Shown: in pieces, positions 57,238 to 64,000 of the stretch
Layout: each line of letters begins with the position of its first letter
Position numbering within the stretch: position 1 is the stretch's first letter
Assembly: GCA_013339895.1 (NCBI GenBank)
Contig: JABACO010000017.1
Location: forward strand, 4,529,570-4,593,569
Direction: 5' to 3'
DNA from: Ephydatia muelleri
Lineage: Eukaryota > Porifera > Demospongiae > Spongillida > Spongillidae
Length of the DNA stretch: 64,000 nt
Made by a program: the position numbers and the translations under genes
The notes under the pieces: generated by a model
The model's input: the letters and a program-made list of their open reading frames with translations, nothing else
Database searches by the model: none
Told to the model about the DNA's origin: nothing

Positions 57238-57772
57238 TACATCTGTGGTCCATCTCTCCCCTACATCTATGGTCCATCTCTCCCCTATATCTATGGTCCA
57301 TCTCTTCCCTACATCTATGGTCCACCTCTTCCCTACATCTATGGTCCACCCCTCCCCTACATCTATGGTCCATCTCTCCCCTCCATCTATGGTCCACCTC
57401 TCCCCTACATCTGTGGTCCATCTCTCCCCTACATCTATGGTCCATCTCCCCCCTACATCTATGGTCCATCTTCCCTCCATCTATGGTCCATCTCTCCCCT
57501 ACATCTGTAGTCCATCTCCCCCCTACATCTATGGTCCACCTCTCCCCCCTGCATCTATGGTCCACCTCTCCCCCCTACATCTATGGTCCATCTCTCCCCT
57601 CCATCTAAGGTCCATCTCTCCCCTACATCTATGGTCCACCTCTCCCCTCCATCTATGGCCCACCTCTCCCCTACATCTATGGTCCACCTCTCCCCCCTAC
57701 ATCTATGGTCCACCTCTCCCCTCCATCTATGGCCCACCTCTCCCCTACATCTATGGTCCACCTCTCCCCAGC
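57238..57772. repeat. CATCTATGGTCCACCTCTCC minisatellite (A2)
   Basis: Equivalent to 30598, with more units. A block of about 100 bp near the 3' end is duplicated relative to A1. Confidence 0.95.
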
Positions 57773-59269
57773 TCCCCTGTGCGCACAGCCCTGTACCAGT
57801 CCTTCATTGCCGCCAGGCTCCACCACCCCACCTCCAAAGACGTGCAGCCACCAGTGGAGCACCTCCTCTAGCTCTGCACCCTCACGAGCGACATCTTGAA
57901 GACGTGTGTCAGAGAGGCACTGCAAGAGAACTCCAACACTGCAGAAGGAGGGCTTCATCAGGTGAGGACTGGGGCTGAGGGTGTGGGTAAGGACTGGGGC
58001 TGAGAGTGTGGGTATGGACTGGGGCAGAGGTGTGGGTAAGGACTGGGGCTTAGGGTGAGGGCATGGACTGGGGCTGAGGTGTGGGTAAGGACTAGGGCTA
58101 AGGCTAAGGTGAGAGATTCATCATGGTGGGGGTACATGTAGTGATGGGGAGGAGTTTGGGTAGTGTTTATGATGGTGGATAGGAGGATTTGTATTGAGGG
58201 AGGAAGAAAGGATTGCTGTATGCTAAGCCCTTTGGTATCACCTTGCAGCTTGGACTTCTGTTGGCCTGTGAGTGGCTCCTACAGCTGCGCACTTCCATTT
58301 GGGAGGAACACTCCCACGAGGAGGGTGTGAGAAGGAGTGTGGTGCAGGGCTTTGCACAGGACGTGGACACCATGGCGCATCTGATCAAGCTGCTACCGAG
58401 GCCATACCAAAGGTAGGGTGTGTGGTTAGCTTGAAGTTGGAGTGAGCTCTTAGTTTGTTGTTAGTGAATTGGAACCTTGAGATGTGTGGTGAGGTCACAC
58501 ATGAGTCCCTACCTCCTCCCCTCCCCCTCCCCCTCTATCTAGCTGCATCTCTACAAAGGGTTCCAGAGCTCAATCTCAGGGGCCAACCCTCTTCACACAC
58601 AGCTCCTCCTAAGCAGTACAGGACGCTCAGCTTCTCTGAGGAGGAGACGCCATCAAGCCAAGGTAAGATTATGGCTCTTGTCTGTCTGCGGTTGAATCGT
58701 GTGTAGCATATGCAGTGAAGGTTCTTAGTTGGGCTTTAATTAAAGTGATTGCTCCTCCCACTCCCTTCCAACTACAGGAGGCAGGCAATGGCAGTGGCAG
58801 TTTGGTTACCTTCCCCGAGCAAGCCATGGCTAAGATGTTTGCATACAAGCACCTACCACGGTCCCTGGAAGTTCCCGGGGGAACTACTGGAGGGGACATG
58901 TTGATGATGTGTTGCCATGACACTGGCCAAGTCATCAGTCAGATCGTGAACAGCAGCAAGGCGCAGGGCCCCCACACAGACAGCAGTCTAGCTAGCAGAC
59001 TATTTAACCCTTTGCATCTGATATCTGTAGAATGGAATGGTTTCTGAACTTCCCTTGCTGTACCTCTCTCCTCTCTTACAAAGTATTCAACATCATCTGA
59101 TGTGTTATTATTAATATCTGTACACCTACTTCTCGTGGTTCTCAATTGATATTCAAAAAGTAGGGCTGGCTTGCGGCACTACATCCGACCTAGTCTGGGG
59201 ACCGTATCTTTGTAATCAGCCAGCACTATAGCCATGGTGGTATTCCACCTGCAAATTAAATATATAACT

Positions 59270-59419
59270 ACAGCAGAGAAACAGTTTCACTCCCACAGTC
59301 CCACTTTTGTGTGGATGTGGTACTACCCCATCTTCATGTACCACCATTTGAGGGCTATTAGTATAAATCTAACCTTTTACTCATTCTAATAAATTATGTC
59401 ATTCTCTCACAATTATATC
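59270..59419. other. A2-specific 150-bp block
   Basis: Present between ATATAACTA and ATGGCCATTT in A2, missing from A1. It is either an insertion here or a deletion in A1. It has no inverted repeats or coding content. Confidence 0.8.
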
Positions 59420-60746
59420 TATGGCCATTTTCTCAGAAGCTACAAATGTACATGCCAGTGTAAAGTGAGATGCCTGATTTGTGTGCGGATTAATGTAGGT
59501 GTGCAGATATTAATAAAGCACATCAGATGATATTGAATACTTTGCAAGAGAGGAGAGAGGTACAGCAAGGGAAGTTAAGAAACCATTCATGTATACATGT
59601 AAAGTAAGGTATTCTAGCAACTATGTGTATAAATATCCAATTGATATTGTAGGTCTTTTGTATTTAGATTCATCATTGCAATGATTTCCACAATCCCTTG
59701 CTTGCTAACTTTTTACTGAGTCATCCTTACATATACACCTAAATGTGTTTACTCATCATTTATTGCATCCAAAACAACTGTAATAAATACCATACACATA
59801 ATCTTCACAAGTCGTATGAGAGTTCTATGGAGTAGTGGTTTCAAATCTACCAGCCAAATTGTTCTCTGATGGCATTAAAAACAACCAGCAGAACATGTGG
59901 AATAATATTCTTGATACCAGGATGGTCAGATGCTTGGATGAGCAGTATAAGCCTGGAATTACTTGCCAATCCCAATGACCGTCTAAATTGCCATCTCGTT
60001 GAGAACAACATGGAGAAAAAAACATACAGCAACTCCATGCACCCAGAGAAATGAAAACCCACTTCATATACAAATTGAAATTCACATTTTCTGAAATAGA
60101 AAAGAAATATATGAATGAAGAGCAGATACACATATACTACAATACTAAAGAATAAAATGTCACTACTGTTGGTGATTTCAAGGTTCATTGAGAAAAAGTA
60201 TGTGCTTAATAGGTACCCATTGGGAAAAGCAGCAACTTTCTCCGTTGTTTCTGTCCTGAGAAGAAAGTGGTATCTATGATGATTGTGTATTGTACTTCTG
60301 TACTTGTTAGTTTTACTTTTTAATAATTACTGCAACAGTTCTTACAATATATCACTCCTGAAAACACCGTCAGTACCACAATATCATGAGATGACATGCC
60401 TTTAGTGAGGAAGAAACAAGTGAATCAATATGTGTACCAAATGAATGATATGTCATCAGTATCACATTTGCAATAGATAAGACAGGTATACATTCATGCA
60501 GAGTATTTAATAAACTATTCTGTATAAGTGATGAGTAATGTTTGATGTGCAGTGAATTTATCACCCCATGCTACAGATCAGGTTCCATGTTAATAAATGG
60601 GAGTCAAATTGAGGGGTTCAATTAGACACAAATAGCTTACCATTGTTGACAAGGGGGAGTGCTGGTGGTGGTGGACCTGTGAGAACAAAACTACCATGAC
60701 AACAACACCCATTACAGAAAGGTTCTAATTGTAACTGTGGCATGAA

Positions 60747-61652
60747 TCAATCTAAATCAAGCAAACTAATGTTGTGCAGAACCTTTCTGCTTTGGCACAA
60801 TTGTGCATGCTTCCACAGATAAACAAAGGAGGTTTCATTTTGTGTTTGCAAAACGTTCACAGTGCAGTTATTAGGCCTGGCATCTGGAGAAGTCTTCCTG
60901 ACATGTAGCTGAAATCTTGGTACTGGTAAGTCATTATCAAATTCAACCACTTCATCTTTGTCCAGCTATGTAAACGAAGGATACCAGTAAGGGGCATTGT
61001 AAGCTACTAAGAAATGTAAAACTTACCTCATGCACAATGCGTGTAACATTCCATCCATTTGTATTGTCGAATGCTGGCTGGGCCCTATATGCTTCAGAAA
61101 CAATCTAATACAAGTAAACAAAAACTGACAGTAATCACACAACAGCATCACTGTAGCCTACCTGAAGAGCAAGTGAGAGCTTCTTGATTACCACTATATG
61201 GACTTCATGGGAGCCATCGGGCTCAATGTTGGTATAGTAAATACAACCACAATATGTAGATCCATACAAGCATATCAGATACAATGGCAAAGAGGGAAAA
61301 GCTGTGAAGTGTTATACTTCTGTGTGCAGAAGAGAAATGACCTCCAGGCAAGAACTCAAATTTAGTTGCTCCTTCTTTTGCAACAACAAAAGAAAGTTTA
61401 TCTTCTTCCCCTGGCTTCAAACCAGCACAATGCTGTACTGTGGATTGTAACTGGCTTCTTTAATCGCTATACATTTGGAGGTGTAATGATGTGGTAGACA
61501 CTACTCACAAGTGTTGTGTCCTCTGGTAGTGACACATTTGTGCCCAAAGATGAATGTGCACTCTTCAACACCACTAGGAACTTCCATTATAATTCCATTG
61601 CGTTTCCAATCATATGAGCTGCTTTCTCCAGAGAGAATTTTGATTTCCTGAT
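60747..61652 (-). pseudogene. ZU5-like domain gene, copy A2 (broken)
   Basis: Same structure as the A1 copy, including the shared deletion after VPSG and the PNV*RLKKP stop. A2 additionally has one extra base in the codons after FAIVSDML. The last exon is better kept than in A1 (DLPVPRFQLHVRKTSPDARP, then ETSFVYLWKHAQLCQSRKVL). Confidence 0.7.
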
Positions 61653-61885
61653 CTGCAAGGGCTATAAAAAGGACAGCACATAACCTGGCTTGTCATGTTA
61701 ATCAGCAGAAAAACATACCAATTGTACTAAATAGGTATAATGCATACATCATCAATTTCCAGACTGTTGCTCTGTTTAATGATTTTTTAAGGGAGGTAGT
61801 TTAGTGTATTGAAAAAAAACAGGGCAACAGTTTTACTATGATATAAGAAGAAATCCAAACAAAAAAAGGGTCATATTAAATATAT

Positions 61886-62123
61886 AAATAGAAATACAGC
61901 CTATGACAAAACTAATTAACCAAATTGAATATGATAGTAATGAGGGGCGAAGCACGGAAGCGTTTGAAGAAATATTATTGCTTTATGAAACCTCGTGGTT
62001 TCACGTGCATAGCAGCTTTGCAATAAATATATATAGCTGTCAGTACAACAAACATAGTAATGATTATAATATTATCCTATACAATTTGGTTAATTAGTTT
62101 TGTCATAGGCTGCATTTCTATTT
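61886..62123. mobile_element. MITE with about 40-bp inverted repeats (A2)
   Basis: Same insertion as 34938-35178, with minor differences in the core. Confidence 0.85.
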
Positions 62124-62159
62124 ATTTACTTAGAAGTCTTGTGATTTACCGCACTTATG

Positions 62160-63890
62160 AGGACAGCATTATGTTATAGCATCAACATGGAAATAATGAA
62201 ACTGAGCAACTGATGCATGCAGCAAGAAATTGTGTTCAATCATTCAAGATGTACTCCATTTGCAGTCCTCGTGGATTATGCCTACAAAATTCATCAATAG
62301 ATACTGATATGTCTACAGATATGTCACAATGAATAGCAAGAAGTGTTAATCCTGACATTCTCTGCTTTGTCATAGCGGAAGATCTAGTAGAAGTCTTGAT
62401 TTGTTTCAGATAGCTAAAGGATCTCTCTGCAGAGCAACTAGTTACTGGAAGGTGCACAAGATACTGACTAAAGCTTTGATATTAGGGTACATGGAAGTAA
62501 TTTGTGGCAAAGTTCTAGTAGGATTAGATGCTAGACTACTCTCCTTAAGCTGGTGATGCCACTTTATTTTCCAGCAATCTAACTCGCTGCTAACACAATG
62601 CGGTGATGGAAGGTCATTTTGGTACATCTTGGCAAATTCATGAACCTTAGCAAATTCATGTGAATGGCCGGTACAGTGCCTACATCAGCACACATTTTCT
62701 CTACAACAGTGAACCACTGTGAATGCAGGTAAGTTTCAATATTGGTTCTAACATTTAGCAGTGTCATAATCACATCATCAATTTCCTTTACAGCTACTAC
62801 AATGTCTTTGGTTTCAGCCTGCAAATTTGAAGTAGATATTTAAGACAAATGTTGGTCATAACTAGTGCAGAATGAAGTCAGTCGCAAGTTGCAGGGTTCT
62901 AGCATCTGTAACTGAATCGGAGGTCCATAAACATGGACCATCTTTGCAAATGCTCTCCAAGCAGGTTACCGTGGATTGATAAAGAGAACAGAAGACTTCA
63001 AAAACATCAATACGCTGAACCCACCATGTACGGCAAAGGTCCTTCAACTTGTGAACAGATGACTCTGGTTGAATCTCTCTCGAGTGCCATTTGTCTTTTA
63101 GTGTGGGCAGAAAAGAATTTGAATACTTTATCCACCACAACCATCATATTGCGAACACTTGTTACTTGCAGTGACTTTACTACAGCAAGATTGAGGCAAT
63201 GAGACACACAGTGACTGTATAATGCCAGTGGATACTGTGCAGCAATAAGAGCTGCTATACCATTCACTAAACCAGCCATGCATATTTCCAGCTCCATCAT
63301 ATGCCTGACCTCGCAGATTGGACTTGTCCAATCTGTATCTTGCTAGCCAACTCTTGACCATGCAGATATGCCCTGATCACATTCAAAGAACCCCACAAGA
63401 TCTTCTCTGACTAAACATGTGTCAGGATCAATACACCTTAAGACAAGACTCAGCTGCTCTTTATTGGACACATCAGTAACTTCATCAGCTATCACAGTGA
63501 ACCATTTTGCCTTTTGAAACCCTCCTTATAATTTCTAATCTGATCTTCAAGAACATCAATGATCTGGTTTTGAATAACAGGAGATGTGTAGGTATAGCAT
63601 TCTTATCAGCTGTTTTAAGATGTTCACCAGAAACAGTATCACCTGCATCCACTCTGAGATTTAGAAGTGCTCGGAAATTGCCATCTTGATGGTTTTCATG
63701 CAGTGTTGAGGGGATCTTTTTCTATATCTGTTGCATTATCACAGTGGCCACGTAGAGCAATGTTCTGTTGTCAACACAATACCATTGTTGTAATGATTGA
63801 ACTAACCTTGTGACGATTTGTAGCAATCCTGTCTGACTAAGCTTGTAGCCGCCTTTTTTGGGCTAGAGATGCGTATTGCTGAAATATCGT
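62160..63890 (-). pseudogene. hAT transposase (DUF4371/ZMYM-like), copy A2
   Basis: Better-preserved copy. Going down from 63890: VREDLVGFFECDQGISAW, LDKSNLRGQAYDGAGNMHG, GIAALIAAQYPLALYSHCVS with HCLNLAVVKSL, VVDKVFKFFSAHTKRQMALE, TYLHSQWFTVVEKM, and the hATC region LPVTSCSAERSFSYLKQIK at 62236-62457. The frame changes before hATC and between the central blocks. The VYD/YDGAGNM..HCSAH pattern is typical of ZMYM-like hAT proteins. hAT transposases cut and paste DNA in the nucleus; this one is inactive. Confidence 0.8.
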
Positions 63891-63898
63891 GAATTTAA

Positions 63899-64000
63899 CG
63901 GTATCAGGGGGAGGGATCGCTGCCATGTTTTGTGGACCTATAGGTCCTTCATAATCAAGGACAGTCTTTTAACTGGGTCATGTACCGAATGGTACGTACG
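63899..64000 (-). mobile_element. TTAA element with RAG1-like module, left end only (A2)
   Basis: TTAA (63895-63898) followed by the same inverted repeat as at 36785. The window ends before the zinc module. Confidence 0.8.

Larger units (their letters stand above)
54768..59047 (+). pseudogene. SREBP C-terminal regulatory domain gene, copy 2 (5'-truncated)
   Basis: Same ten exons as copy 1. Exon 1 (54768-54887) reads GHLLKARDSIEMVLADIGRN. Exon 2 (55006-55156) is intact here (MIGQWAVALASYLVKKPQQT). Exon 3 lacks 8 bp (TACCTCAC-TACAG against TACCTCACCCAGGCCCTACAG in copy 1), changing frame. The WWASIGLVACYWYMGKDSL exon is intact. The RTALYQSFIAARL exon has the same TAG after VEHLL as copy 1. The next exon ends LLPRPYQR through a 1-base loss where copy 1 reads LLPEAIPK. 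The last exon is open to TGA at 59047 (FPEQAMAKMFAYKHLPRSLE), matching SREBP LLLASCYLP. No bHLH-zip or membrane segments lie upstream in the window. With shared and private lesions it cannot encode a full domain. Confidence 0.78.
54251..64000 (+). repeat. Segmental duplication, copy A2 (cut by window end)
   Basis: Direct repeat of 27564-36890, with the same gene order and the same transposon insertions. Private features: a 150-bp block at 59270-59419 absent from A1, different minisatellite lengths, and different small deletions. The sequence left of AACCGTCTT differs from A1, placing the left border at 54251. Confidence 0.95.

Overview
The window looks like nuclear DNA from an invertebrate animal. 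Coding blocks are short exons with GT..AG borders, introns are packed with microsatellites and minisatellites, and transposons are dense. Recognisable animal genes are an ADAM17/TACE-type metalloprotease, the C-terminal half of SREBP, a Death domain and ZU5-like domains. The transposon mix (DUF6589 genes, LINE-type RTs with a C-terminal restriction-like endonuclease, SWIM/THAP-DDE elements) and the frequent palindrome TACATGTA recall sponges and other early-branching or marine invertebrates. A demosponge is my best guess, but the phylum is not proven.

Layout. 0-4 kb: CA/GT arrays, a small Ty3/Gypsy integrase fossil and a split Death-domain gene. 6.2-9.6 kb: a degraded LINE. 11.2-11.7 kb: a compact conserved secreted-type ORF. 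12.9-15.1 kb: a DUF6589 pseudogene on the minus strand. 16.3-17.7 kb: exons of the ADAM17-like protease, followed by very large ATGT arrays. 20.6-23.2 kb: unidentified transposon-like fragments. 23.6-27.6 kb: a two-gene DNA transposon (SWIM protein on plus, THAP/DDE transposase on minus) with about 50-bp terminal inverted repeats.

The right half is dominated by one segment present three times. Copy A1 (27.56 to at least 36.9 kb) and copy A2 (54.25 kb to the window end) are direct repeats. A partial inverted copy A' lies at 42.7-49.2 kb. The segment carries a 5'-truncated SREBP C-terminal gene on plus, a ZU5-like gene on minus, a small MITE, a hAT transposase on minus, and a TTAA-flanked element with a RAG1 N-terminal-like zinc module. 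A1 and A2 share several inactivating changes and each also has private ones, so the SREBP and ZU5 genes were probably dead before duplication. The ZU5 exon is open only in A', where a palindrome-ended element has split its last exon. A' is also split by a long foldback hairpin and a second LINE. Between A' and A2 sits a complete-ended pogo-type transposon (50.1-53.7 kb) with TA target-site duplications.

No rRNA, tRNA, CRISPR array or operon was seen. The genes do not form one pathway; the region reads as an accumulation of transposons and segmental duplications around a few host-gene remnants. All exon borders are inferred from splice-site consensus and family resemblance by eye.
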